Positions 7,720 through 15,492 of a stretch of 20,133 nt of DNA are shown one piece after another (position 1 is the stretch's first letter; the number at the start of each line of letters is the position of its first letter). The position numbers were made by a program, and so were the translations under genes. The notes under the pieces were generated by a model. The model ran no database searches and was not told the origin of the DNA. It saw only the letters and a list, made by a program, of their open reading frames with translations. Origin of the DNA: Candidatus Aerophobus profundus SCGC AAA252-L23 (GTDB taxonomy: Bacteria; Aerophobota; Aerophobia; Aerophobales; Aerophobaceae). The DNA lies in NCBI GenBank assembly GCA_000402295.1, contig AQRW01000175.1, positions 21,315 through 41,447 of the forward strand, given 5' to 3'.

Positions 7720-8859
7720 ATGGATAGGCCAGGGCGTCCGAGAAAAGTTCTGCTGGTGATGCCTATTTTAGGTAGTGGGGGAGTTCCCCGCCAGGTATTA
7801 TATCTCTTGAAATCTTTGAAGAGAGAGAAATTCTCTTTCAAAGTAGTTATTTTTGAAAAGAAGAGCTTTTATTTGGATCAATGGCCCACCGGAGTTCCTC
7901 TTATTTGCTTAAATAAACACAGCCGTTTGGATTTTTTTAGACTAGTTTGGCAACTACGTTCATTGATTCGAGAAGAAAAATCTGAGGCTATCCTGAGCTT
8001 TTGCTGGTATACCAATTTTTTTGCTCTTCTTTGTACCCGAGCGATGCGTCATAGACCGTCGGTGATTATTGTGGCTCCCTGCTCTACCGGTCATTTACTG
8101 CGCGCCAATCGTTTGGCCGCAGTAAAGTCTCTATTGATTCGTTGGTTCTATCCCAGGGCTAGCTATATAATTGTTGTATCTCGCGGAGTAAAAGACGATC
8201 TGATTCAGAATTTTGGCATCCGCCCCTCAAAAATCAAGGTTATATATTGTGGCGTTGACACTGAACAAATAAGAGCTCTCAGCAGAGAACCGGTGTCCTT
8301 CCCCTGGTTTAAGGAAAGACTACCGATACTAATTGCCGTAGGAAGATTGGCCAAAGAGAAAAACTATCCTTTGCTTCTTAAGGCTTTTTCCTTGGCCAGA
8401 CAGAAAATTCCCAGCAGACTGATTGTACTGGGAGAGGGAGAGGAACAGGAATTTCTGGAAGGATTAGTGGAAGAGTGGGAAATAGAGAAAGATGTATCTT
8501 TTGTTGGATTTCAAAAAAATCCTTTTAAATGGATGGCTAGGGCTTCAATGCTGGTGCTTTCCTCGGACTTAGAGGGATTTGCTAATGTCATTATAGAAGC
8601 TATGGCTTGTGGGACCCCGGTCATTTCCACCCGTTGCCCTTCCGGTCCCGATGAGATAATTGACGACGGGATAGGTGGCTTATTGGTGGAGTGTGGAGAT
8701 GAAAAGACATTAGCCGGGGCCATGTTAAGACTATTGAAGAATGAGAATTTGAGAAGGAAACTCATTCGCAATGCCAGAAATAAAGTGGAGCAATTCTCTC
8801 TTTCCCGAATGATTAATGAATACGATCAGGTGCTGGGGTGTGGAAACAAAGAGGTATGA
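7720..8859 (+). CDS. GT4-family glycosyltransferase
   Basis: A retaining GT-B glycosyltransferase, 379 residues, full family length. The N-terminal domain opens with KVLLVMPILGSGGVPRQVLYL (GG-x-x-R/E loop of GT4 enzymes). The donor domain has IAVGRLAKEKNYPLLLKAF, RLIVLGEGEEQEFLEGL, and the E-x7-E motif EGFANVIIEAMACGTPVIS followed by SGPDEII and a DGIGGLLV loop. It is a member of the capsule/LPS type that extends lipid-linked oligosaccharide; the sugar is unknown. ATG 7720 has a good ribosome site (GGGAGAAG) about 7 nt upstream. Its TGA overlaps the next ATG (ATGA at 8856-8859), so it is translationally coupled to the Alg14-like gene and heads a three-gene operon. Confidence 0.92.
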   Translation: MDRPGRPRKVLLVMPILGSGGVPRQVLYLLKSLKREKFSFKVVIFEKKSFYLDQWPTGVPLICLNKHSRLDFFRLVWQLRSLIREEKSEAILSFCWYTNFFALLCTRAMRHRPSVIIVAPCSTGHLLRANRLAAVKSLLIRWFYPRASYIIVVSRGVKDDLIQNFGIRPSKIKVIYCGVDTEQIRALSREPVSFPWFKERLPILIAVGRLAKEKNYPLLLKAFSLARQKIPSRLIVLGEGEEQEFLEGLVEEWEIEKDVSFVGFQKNPFKWMARASMLVLSSDLEGFANVIIEAMACGTPVISTRCPSGPDEIIDDGIGGLLVECGDEKTLAGAMLRLLKNENLRRKLIRNARNKVEQFSLSRMINEYDQVLGCGNKEV

Positions 8860-9305
8860 AAGTCTGTTTGATTTGCTCTTCAGGAGGACACTTCTTCGAA
8901 CTTTACTGCTTGCGATCATTGTGGCATAATTCTGACCATTTTTGGGTCACTTTCCCGGGCAGTGACACCCGATACCTTCTCAGAGACAAGAAAGTGTACT
9001 GGGCTTATTCTCCCACTAACAGAAGCGTAAAAAACCTTATTCGGAATCTCTTAATGGCCTGGAGAATTCTCTTGAAAGAAAAACCGAGTGCAATAATTTC
9101 CACCGGAGCGGGGGTAAGTGTTCCTTTTTTTTTCCTGGCCAGAATTCTGGGAATGAAAACCATCTACATTGAATCGATGACCCGAATAAATGATCTCTCC
9201 TTGACCGGGAAATTGGTATATCCGGTAGTTGGGGATTTCTTTGTGCAATGGCCAGAACTTGCCCTCAAGTATTCCCGGGCTAAATTTGTAGGTCAGGTCA
9301 TATGA
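8856..9305 (+). CDS. Alg14/PssD-like glycosyltransferase anchor subunit
   Basis: The 149-residue protein resembles Alg14, PssD and EpsE-type proteins: the membrane-bound, acceptor-binding half of a split glycosyltransferase. Seen: the N-terminal MKVCLICSSGGHFFEL (SSGGH loop), SAIISTGAGVSVPFFFLA (STGA-x-x-S/A-xP), KTIYIESMTRINDLSLTGKL (ESxxR), and the ending GDFFVQWPEL. ATG 8856 was chosen over an upstream in-frame GTG (8838) because AAAGAGGT sits just before it and the ATGA overlap with the preceding stop is classic coupling. It ends in another ATGA overlap with the Alg13-like gene. The expected partner is therefore the next gene product; the sugar transferred (glucuronate in Pss systems, GlcNAc in Alg systems) cannot be told. 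Confidence 0.9.
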   Translation: MKVCLICSSGGHFFELYCLRSLWHNSDHFWVTFPGSDTRYLLRDKKVYWAYSPTNRSVKNLIRNLLMAWRILLKEKPSAIISTGAGVSVPFFFLARILGMKTIYIESMTRINDLSLTGKLVYPVVGDFFVQWPELALKYSRAKFVGQVI

Positions 9306-9787
9306 AAGTATTTGTTACTGTGGGATCCGAGAAATTTCCTTTTGATCGTCTTCTAAGGATAATTGATCAAGGTGTTAGAGAGCATATTATTCCTGATGAG
9401 ACTTTTATTCAGATGGGGCACTCCCGTTATTTACCCAGGTTTTGTCAAGGGAAAAGTTTCCTGGGATTCAGCGAGATGGTCAACTTGGTGAAGGAATCAG
9501 AGATTGTGGTTGCTCATGCTGGAGTCGGGTCTACCCTTCTTTGCCTTAATCTGGGAAAAATCCCTCTTCTTTTTCCCAGACAATCCAGGTTTGGTGAACA
9601 GATAGATAATCATCAGCTTGATTTTGCCAGAAAAATGGAGGAACAAGCAAAAGTATTAGCCGCTTATGATAAAAAGGAGCTTATTTACAAGGTTTGTCAC
9701 TATAAATCACTGATTAGCTCTTTACCAAAGTATCCTGCTTTCTCTGGCAAGACTAATCTGTTAATGCACCTAAAAAAGATATTGTGA
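9302..9787 (+). CDS. Alg13/PssE-like glycosyltransferase catalytic subunit (GT28 C-domain)
   Basis: A 161-residue protein equal to the C-terminal donor-binding domain of GT28 enzymes. Visible: MKVFVTVGSEKFPFDRLL (VTVG-x-x-x-FPFDRL), IVVAHAGVGSTLLCL (HAG-x-GS nucleotide-binding motif), GKIPLLFPR and GEQIDNHQLDFARKM (the DNHQ motif that contacts the donor). It should work as a heteromer with the Alg14-like product; together they form one glycosyltransferase. The ATG at 9302 overlaps the upstream TGA by 4 nt. This gene ends the operon and is convergent with the GT4 gene at 9881; no strong stem-loop terminator is seen in the 93-bp gap. Confidence 0.92.
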   Translation: MKVFVTVGSEKFPFDRLLRIIDQGVREHIIPDETFIQMGHSRYLPRFCQGKSFLGFSEMVNLVKESEIVVAHAGVGSTLLCLNLGKIPLLFPRQSRFGEQIDNHQLDFARKMEEQAKVLAAYDKKELIYKVCHYKSLISSLPKYPAFSGKTNLLMHLKKIL

Positions 9788-9880
9788 TTTTCTAATTTAT
9801 CTCAGACAGGTATGTATCAATGTCGGCCAGATTGAGAAATGGTGGCAAATAAAGATTGGTATCAGTGGACAACTGTCTAA

Positions 9881-11104
9881 TTATAGTTGAGATGGGCTTC
9901 CATTTGCCAGCCTCTGATAGTAAGAATAAACTTGATTTAGTACTTGCCTGGGAGTAAATAATTTGACCGCTTCCAGGCAGTTGGGGATAGAGAACTTCTC
10001 TTTATTTACCAGGACATCCAGAACCGCATTGCCTAATTCTGAATATTCTCTTTTTTGAACAATACGACCCGACTCTCCTTCCCGAATCACCATTTGTACC
10101 TCACCAACATCGGGAGAGACCACGGGAACGCCACAACTCTGTGCTTCAAGTACAACTCGGGGCAATCCCTCAGTAGCCGAGGTGAGAATCAGAACATCAC
10201 TGATATTCATTATCTTGGCCATTTCTTTCTGAGACAAGCCACCGAGACAATCGGTGTTCTTCTCCAAACCGGCTTCTTTAATTCTCTTTCGCACTGACCC
10301 AAGTAGGCTTCCTTCCCCGGCAAGAAGGAATTTAACCTCGCTACCATAGTGGTTGTGTACGTAGCGAAAAACTTCCACCAGAAGAAGGGGATCTTTTTGT
10401 GATTCGAAGCGACCGGCAAAGAACAATAATCTGGTTTTCTCACCCCATCCTTTTTGTTTCATAAACATCCTTTTGTTTTCCTCCCGGGTAAACTCAGGAT
10501 ACGCATGAAAAATTGTCGGATCAGCCCAGCTTGGGAGGAAGCTAAATCGGTCCGCTATTCCTCGGTATTTTCTCCTATAGAACTCCTTACCTTTCTGAGT
10601 AACCACATATATTTTACTCATTCCGGTTATTAGTCTGAACTCCAGTTGAAAATATAACCAGGGCATACGCGCCCACCTGTTCTCAGAGGTAGGGCTTAGG
10701 TATTCTCTGATATCACCGTGATGAACAAAGAGGACTTTTTTATTATCCTTGAGTACATAGGGAAGAGCCGATTCCACTCGGTGAAAATTGAGTATTCTTC
10801 CCGTAGTATTCGGTTTATAACTTATCAATGATAAGGTGAATCTTAAAATCAAAGGAATCACGGATCTCTTGTTAGGGCAAGGAACATAGAGCACGGGGAA
10901 AAATTTAAATGTCTTGCCTTCATAATTTAGCTTGAGCCATTTTCCCAGAGGTCTATCCTGTTTATTTTCAGTGATACCAATTAACTCGACATCCATCTCC
11001 TTAGAAACATGCTTAATCATAGATAGAATACAGGTCTCTATTCCTCCGATTTTTGAGCCAAAAGGGTCGATAGGATGGATAATCGTTAGTTTAATCTTTT
11101 TCAT
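9881..11104 (-). CDS. GT4-family glycosyltransferase
   Basis: 407 residues, GT-B fold. The N-terminal part has IIHPIDPFGSKIGGIETCIL (GG-x-E loop of GT4). The middle has VLFVHHGDIREYL and a tail that includes IYVVTQKGKEFY. The donor domain has LLFFAGRFESQKDPLLLVEVF, FLLAGEGSLLGSVRKRI, DCLGGLSQKEMAKIMNISDV, and EGLPRVVLEAQSCGVPVVS (E-x7-E). This is a complete enzyme, with no broken motif. It is the last gene of the long leftward series; a 113-nt gap separates it from ligase 1, so it may have its own promoter, although I found none convincing. The donor sugar is unknown. Confidence 0.9.
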   Translation of the reverse strand: MKKIKLTIIHPIDPFGSKIGGIETCILSMIKHVSKEMDVELIGITENKQDRPLGKWLKLNYEGKTFKFFPVLYVPCPNKRSVIPLILRFTLSLISYKPNTTGRILNFHRVESALPYVLKDNKKVLFVHHGDIREYLSPTSENRWARMPWLYFQLEFRLITGMSKIYVVTQKGKEFYRRKYRGIADRFSFLPSWADPTIFHAYPEFTREENKRMFMKQKGWGEKTRLLFFAGRFESQKDPLLLVEVFRYVHNHYGSEVKFLLAGEGSLLGSVRKRIKEAGLEKNTDCLGGLSQKEMAKIMNISDVLILTSATEGLPRVVLEAQSCGVPVVSPDVGEVQMVIREGESGRIVQKREYSELGNAVLDVLVNKEKFSIPNCLEAVKLFTPRQVLNQVYSYYQRLANGSPSQL

Positions 11105-11217
11105 TTCGAAACGCTCTCCAGGCTTAGGTTAGATGAGCCGACAATACATCCTACCTTCTCTTGAAAAGACTCAGTCAGTTACTCGGGTCTCGCAGCCAGA
11201 CAAGGCATCTTTCATCG

Positions 11218-12495
11218 TTAACAGCTTCCCGTCCGGTAATTGTGGGCAGTTCCTGAAACAATGGCTAAGAGACTCCAGAGGTAGTACTGAAAGGCCGTTG
11301 CTGTTATGAGGTTATCCGCGAGGCTCCCTACCAACCAACAGATATAGCAGGCCAGCACCACCAGTGACAAGCTTTTTTCCTTACTCTCGGAAACCCGTTT
11401 GTAAAATTGCAAGGTCTCCCTGATTATGACAAATAAGAATATGAGGAATAGTGAGAACCCGATAATACCCAGTTCAACTAGAAATCGCAGGTAATCGTTG
11501 TGTGGGCCAGCTCCAAAGCCGGCAGATGATTTCATCGGGTTTATAAAAATAGATGTGTGAAGTCCATATCCTACCCAGGGAGTTTTAACCCATTGAGATA
11601 AGAGCAAATGCCAGTTTAGTATTCTCCAATCTAAGGAGCTATATACGCGTCCCGTTTCCACTATCTCAACTATTTTTCCTGTAGCGAGCTGCTCGGCTAT
11701 TCTCATTTGGCCGGTCTTGGTGAAAAGAAAGACTAGAACGAAACCGATAAGAAAGCACATCAAAACAAGTCTATGTTTAGTCTTTTCCCCTATTATCATT
11801 ATCACGGTGAGTGCTCCGAGCATCACTGCACCCGAGAGACTGAAAGTAGTAATTAGCATCCAAGATTCAATTAGCAAAAGCAGGAACCACGGCATCTTCT
11901 TCTTGGAAAATCTGAATTTCCAGAAAGTCAGACCAATGAAAATAACCAAATAAAAGGCAAAGGGATTTGGGTGGACAAAGCTCCCTGGTATTCTAAGAAT
12001 CCCCGCTATCACCTTTCCTTTACCTAAAATCACCTGATAAAAACCGACACCGAGAGGGATTATCAAAGAGAGAAATAGGAGATTAATGATTTTTTCGTAT
12101 GTCGTTGTTCGGGAAAGATTAAAAACCACGAGATAAACAACAATTACCGAGAACAATCTGATCCACTCCCGAACACTAACGACACCGTTTGTTCCATAAT
12201 TAACTATGGAGAGAAGAACCCAGGGAAGAAGAGTGATTATCCAGATCAAGAAGGCTTTAGATACCTTGTCAAAATAGAAATCCTTCTTGAACCTGACACG
12301 GACAATAAAATAGTATACTGCTGTCAGAATTATCATCAGTAAACTCAAAGCGCTGACAACATTGATCTTCAACGGACCAACGTATACAGCTATGTCCTTA
12401 AATATGTCTAGGCCACTTCGGGCGATCAGAAATATGATGACAATGGCGGGAATAATGTTCAAAATATTGCGTGCCTTCCGCTCAATGGCTTCCAT
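11218..12495 (-). CDS. O-antigen ligase/polymerase-family membrane protein (copy 1)
   Basis: 425 residues with about 11-12 hydrophobic segments. The Wzy_C-type region (PF04932-like) is visible: IIPLGVGFYQVILGKG, FVHPNPFAFYLVIFIGLTFWK, TFSLSGAVMLGAL, the large outer loop with WRILNWHLLLSQW and VGYGLHTSIF, then PHNDYLRFLVELGIIG, the classic HNDYL motif before the next helix. Proteins of this type either join O-antigen to lipid A core (WaaL) or polymerise repeat units (Wzy) in the periplasm; sequence alone does not separate them. It is strikingly similar to the copy at 15479-16747. ATG 12495 has GAGG about 10 nt upstream. It lies downstream of the deacetylase gene on the same strand. Confidence 0.88.
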   Translation of the reverse strand: MEAIERKARNILNIIPAIVIIFLIARSGLDIFKDIAVYVGPLKINVVSALSLLMIILTAVYYFIVRVRFKKDFYFDKVSKAFLIWIITLLPWVLLSIVNYGTNGVVSVREWIRLFSVIVVYLVVFNLSRTTTYEKIINLLFLSLIIPLGVGFYQVILGKGKVIAGILRIPGSFVHPNPFAFYLVIFIGLTFWKFRFSKKKMPWFLLLLIESWMLITTFSLSGAVMLGALTVIMIIGEKTKHRLVLMCFLIGFVLVFLFTKTGQMRIAEQLATGKIVEIVETGRVYSSLDWRILNWHLLLSQWVKTPWVGYGLHTSIFINPMKSSAGFGAGPHNDYLRFLVELGIIGFSLFLIFLFVIIRETLQFYKRVSESKEKSLSLVVLACYICWLVGSLADNLITATAFQYYLWSLLAIVSGTAHNYRTGSC

Positions 12496-12631
12496 AGTGA
12501 TTGATCCTCTACAATCCTTGATAGAATCTCGTCAGTCTTCCAAAAAATGTTCTTCCAAAAAAAATCCGGGATGTCGGACGTATTAAAGGCAGTATCTAAT
12601 GACCCGTTTTGGTATAAGTCGTTAAGTTATT

Positions 12632-13741
12632 TTAGGATGATTTTTGGGAGCAATCTTTAGCATGAAGTGGACAGTATTGCTCCTCCCAGATTCTTGCCAT
12701 CTGGGACATAGTTACAAAGTGTAAGTCAGCAAGAGAGGACAGATACTCAAAAAATTGGCTAAGGAGTTTCACCCTTTTCCTTCCCACCGGCAGATTCCAG
12801 GGGACGTCTATTTCTATAAATTCCCAGGGATGAGAGAGGAAAACAATGACCACTGGGATATTCTCATTTCTACTTAATAAAGCCAGGATTTTAAAGACTC
12901 TTACTGCCTTTTGAAGGTCTCTTGGGTAGAGCTGCTCAAAGGGGCGGTGAGGCACCAAACGAGGAATTGGATTGACAGTTATGGGTATCTCCAGAAATTT
13001 GCATTGATTCGAATCCGATGGATTAGCTTTGATCGAAAGATTGTTCGCTGAAGGATGATAAGGTTTGGATAATCGGCCAAATAATGCATTGGGAAGTGAG
13101 GAATCGGCAGAGAACCCCATTTGGTTCAGAATAGCTATGGTTTCTCTATCAATATGCAAGAAAGGCGCTCTAAATGAAGATATTGGACCATTGATGATTT
13201 CTTGCAATTGGTTTCTGGCGCGAACAAGCAAATCTCTTTTTTCTTTCACTGGCAATACCCTGGGCTTAGGACCAGGACAGAGGCCTACGTAGGGACCCCC
13301 ATAGCTTTCATGGGCATAACCGTGGAGACCTATCTCGTGCCCTTCATCTCTTAAGCTAACGATAAGCTCGGGTTCAAGTTTGCCTAATATCCCTTCGGTG
13401 AAGAAAGTGGCAGGAATGGAGTACTGTTTCAGTAAATCTGTCAGAACTCTAACCCCTTCCTCTAACCCATGACGGGTTCGCCTATGCCAGGAGCCGGTAT
13501 TCCAGGGTGGGTCTAACTCAAGATCACAGGAAAAAATCACATAGGTTGGTAGATGTTTATTCGTTGAGACTGTCTCCAACCTTGCTTCAAGGAAGAACTT
13601 CTTTTCTAACAAGTTAAGAAACCAGGATGGCTGGGTGTAAAGACTCCAATAAGGGTTTTTCTGAAAAAGAGAACGGACAAAAGAACGTAATCCCCTCAGG
13701 ATTTTTGAATTAATGGTTATCCAGATTTCCTTTTCTTCCAT
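12632..13741 (-). CDS. NodB-type polysaccharide deacetylase
   Basis: A carbohydrate esterase 4 family protein of 369 residues, expected to remove N-acetyl (or O-acetyl) groups from a sugar. Motif 1 is CDLELD (72-77), a D-x-E variant of TFDDG common in polysaccharide-locus members. The zinc motif HGYAH lies at 140-144. FRAPF (190-194) supplies the motif-3 Arg, and a late LSHPWEF (about 310) supplies the motif-5 His. No signal peptide is evident, so it may act on a lipid-linked intermediate in the cytoplasm, although the first 60 residues are unassigned. The ATG at 13741 has a ribosome site that is very close (AGAGGT, spacing about 1), so a start further in cannot be excluded. A promoter candidate lies upstream. 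Confidence 0.87.
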   Translation of the reverse strand: MEEKEIWITINSKILRGLRSFVRSLFQKNPYWSLYTQPSWFLNLLEKKFFLEARLETVSTNKHLPTYVIFSCDLELDPPWNTGSWHRRTRHGLEEGVRVLTDLLKQYSIPATFFTEGILGKLEPELIVSLRDEGHEIGLHGYAHESYGGPYVGLCPGPKPRVLPVKEKRDLLVRARNQLQEIINGPISSFRAPFLHIDRETIAILNQMGFSADSSLPNALFGRLSKPYHPSANNLSIKANPSDSNQCKFLEIPITVNPIPRLVPHRPFEQLYPRDLQKAVRVFKILALLSRNENIPVVIVFLSHPWEFIEIDVPWNLPVGRKRVKLLSQFFEYLSSLADLHFVTMSQMARIWEEQYCPLHAKDCSQKSS

Positions 13742-13788
13742 ACCTCTACACTTATTTCTTGTTGGCCCATTTAATATGATTTGTTGTT

Positions 13789-13816
13789 ATGATACAACTT
13801 ATCTTGATTTTTTCAA
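13789..13816 (-). promoter_or_regulatory. Candidate sigma70-type promoter for the deacetylase gene
   Basis: On the minus strand: -35 TTGAAA (13811-13816), 16-nt spacer, -10 TATCAT (13789-13794); each hexamer matches 5 of 6. Expected start near 13782, leader about 40 nt. It would restart transcription downstream of the transposase scar, giving deacetylase, ligase 1 and perhaps the GT4 gene. Confidence 0.5.
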
Positions 13817-13835
13817 CTGAGTCGCATCAAATCAT

Positions 13836-13901
13836 TTGCTATAGGACCAACTGGAACTCACTGGGTTATCCCGCTAAATGACTTGACGGGATCTATAGCA
13901 A
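13836..13901. repeat. 9-bp inverted repeat flanking the end of the transposase scar
   Basis: TTGCTATAG at 13836-13844 and its exact reverse complement CTATAGCAA at 13893-13901, 48 nt apart. The interior also holds ATCCCG (13868-13873) and CGGGAT (13887-13892), a second small stem with a 13-nt loop. The position, immediately 3' of the transposase fragment, would suit an element end, but chance is not excluded. Confidence 0.35.
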
Positions 13902-14083
13902 TAGAATAAAGTACCTCTGATGGGTGGGGAAAGGGGGCAGGCCAAAGTATACTTCTGCAGGGGTACTGTTGTCCAGTGCCTGATGAGGCCGCTCTTCGTT
14001 ATAGAACCTGAATTAGCGACTGATACTTTCCGTGGCATCGAGCTCGAATCCCCGTGCATCCCAAAATATCTGGACTCTGGCCA
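13893..14083 (-). pseudogene. IS3-family transposase C-terminal remnant
   Basis: Translating the minus strand in one frame gives FRFYNEERPHQAL, then DNSTPAEVYFGLPPFP, ending at a TAG (complement at 13893-13895). FYNEERPHQAL is the signature near the C-terminus of IS3-family (DDE, rve-core) transposases. An in-frame stop just before FRFYN and no recognisable DDE core upstream show that this is a broken tail of about 40-60 residues. The segment before the stop reads GFELDATESISR, which may be part of the same protein but is degenerate. The upstream limit is therefore approximate. The 386-bp gap 13742-14127 holds this scar, the promoter at 13789-13816 and the inverted repeat; nothing else is recognised in it. 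Confidence 0.8.
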
Positions 14084-14127
14084 TAGCTGCTCTGCCCTGA
14101 GAACACTCAAAGACATGTTGAGAGAGG

Positions 14128-15225
14128 TCAGGTAGTATCTGGATAGGCATATGTCACTCGCCAGTTCCTTGCATCGTAGATGTCAATCTTATCGGCTAAC
14201 TTTTCATCTATATATAGTGCATCAAGATAGCCACAGTTGACAAATCTGCTGTAGGGGAATTTGAGCAAGGATTTGAAGCCAAAGTGTTTAAGTAATTGCT
14301 CTCTTAGATTTGCCACACTGAATGCCCAGACGGTAACAATGTCACAACCCGATTCCTTTAACTCATTCAAGCATTTCCCAATTAATACCCGAAAGCAGTC
14401 AACATCGGCATGCCTAACCAGGTAATCGACGATAATACCCTCAACCACGCCATCAGGTCGCGCATTTACACGAATAACGGCGTACCCAACCAGTTTTTCA
14501 TCTTTTTTCACAACTATATGTCTATAATCGTGCTCCGGATGGCTGTCAAAACGCCACCGCAGATACCTTTCTTTTCTCACCAGATCTATGGCCGATGCAT
14601 CTCTCAGCGAGTCAACTTCTTTTAGTTCATCAGCAGCGAACCGGTCAAACAGCTTCACCTGAAAAGAACCGCATATTTGAACAGGTTGTATCCTGGTGTC
14701 CAGAAAATTATCGTAGAGTAAGCCCAGCCCAGCCCCGAGGATTTTGTTTCCAAGCTTGTATGAGATGAGCTTCTTTGACTTAAGAGGCCGAAACAAGGTT
14801 TCGGTTTGGGCCACAGTTCTCCAACCTTGTCTCAGGAATCCCGGGCGTGACATTGGTCCCGGAAAACCATATGACAAGGCAAATCCCTTCTCTTTGAGAT
14901 CGCGTATGGCAAATTCGCCCATCCGTTTGAATATCCCCCGACCCTGATACTCCGGATGTACCATAGTATCACAGTGTTGCGCCACAATTACCCTCTCACT
15001 TCCCAGCCACATCTCGGCAAGCAAAAACGGCCTTGCCCCCACTATCCTACCATTATCGAGTGCAACGATGACCTCAGGGTCAGTTAATGGATTTTGTAAG
15101 TACTTCCAGTTCCAGAATTCCTCCGACATAGTGTGGCCAAAAGAAGCCCGGAACAGGTCCAGTAACTGTCCTTTCGCCTTTGAGTACTCTACCGTCCTGA
15201 TTTCAACCACAGCGTTCCTTTTCAT
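14128..15225 (-). CDS. GNAT-family N-acyltransferase
   Basis: 365 residues, enough for two GNAT-like lobes. The first lobe has EEFWNWKYLQNP (early, after LFRASFGHTMS), IVGARPFLLAEMW and the acyl-CoA motif VHPEYQGRGIFKRMGEFA (QGRG-x-F). The second lobe has KLVGYAVIRVN, IIVDYLVRHAD and VTVWAFSVANL. This layout resembles acyl-CoA acyltransferases found in polysaccharide loci and Eis-like proteins; the acceptor is probably a sugar amine, but this is inferred. I prefer ATG 15225 over an upstream in-frame TTG (15246): the ATG overlaps the stop of the frame before it (ATGA), as in coupled operons. Cys-, His- and Arg-rich codon choices and slightly higher GC by eye set this stretch a little apart from neighbours. 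An IS scar lies directly downstream. Confidence 0.82.
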   Translation of the reverse strand: MKRNAVVEIRTVEYSKAKGQLLDLFRASFGHTMSEEFWNWKYLQNPLTDPEVIVALDNGRIVGARPFLLAEMWLGSERVIVAQHCDTMVHPEYQGRGIFKRMGEFAIRDLKEKGFALSYGFPGPMSRPGFLRQGWRTVAQTETLFRPLKSKKLISYKLGNKILGAGLGLLYDNFLDTRIQPVQICGSFQVKLFDRFAADELKEVDSLRDASAIDLVRKERYLRWRFDSHPEHDYRHIVVKKDEKLVGYAVIRVNARPDGVVEGIIVDYLVRHADVDCFRVLIGKCLNELKESGCDIVTVWAFSVANLREQLLKHFGFKSLLKFPYSRFVNCGYLDALYIDEKLADKIDIYDARNWRVTYAYPDTT

Positions 15226-15492
15226 GAATTGGCTATCTTCACGCAAACCTTATGGGCTCGCATGCCAGCTACCTCGATGCACGCTGACCGACCAACCATG
15301 AAGAGAGGTGGACCCCATTGTTCGGACACTAATTTGGCAAACTCGGTAGCTCCTAATCGCCCTGGCCAGGACCATAGCGGTAAGGAAGGAAAATACTCTA
15401 CTTGCACTTGTACTCAGGATCACTGAGATGTAGTCGTGGGTTAGCATCATCAGAAGTTGTCCTCTTCTGAAAATAGATTCAACGATTGTCAT
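15222..15492 (-). pseudogene. Broken, internally deleted polysaccharide flippase (Wzx-like)
   Basis: ATG 15492 begins a frame with YISVILSTSASRVFSFLTAM, then VLARA; after one extra base (near 15358) the next frame continues LGATEFAKL. Joined, SRVFSFLTAMVLARALGATEFAKL is the N-terminal helix and conserved rLGxxEFgk of MOP flippases. What follows, up to a TGA at 15222-15224, is only about 45 residues and I do not recognise it, so most of the protein is missing. Still, the ATG overlaps the end of ligase 2 by 14 nt and the final TGA overlaps the GNAT start, so the fragment keeps the overlaps of an operon member. Most likely it is a flippase gene ruined by an internal deletion plus a frameshift. 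Expression of a short peptide cannot be excluded. Confidence 0.65.

Noticed and set aside
12537..12567. Short direct repeat of CTTCCAAAAAA in the gap before ligase 1
   Set aside because: Two imperfect A-rich copies only; most likely slippage or chance, with no regulatory pattern around them.
13874..14116. An 80-codon open frame on the minus strand over the transposase scar
   Set aside because: The frame with the IS3 signature is a different one; this frame shows no recognisable protein.
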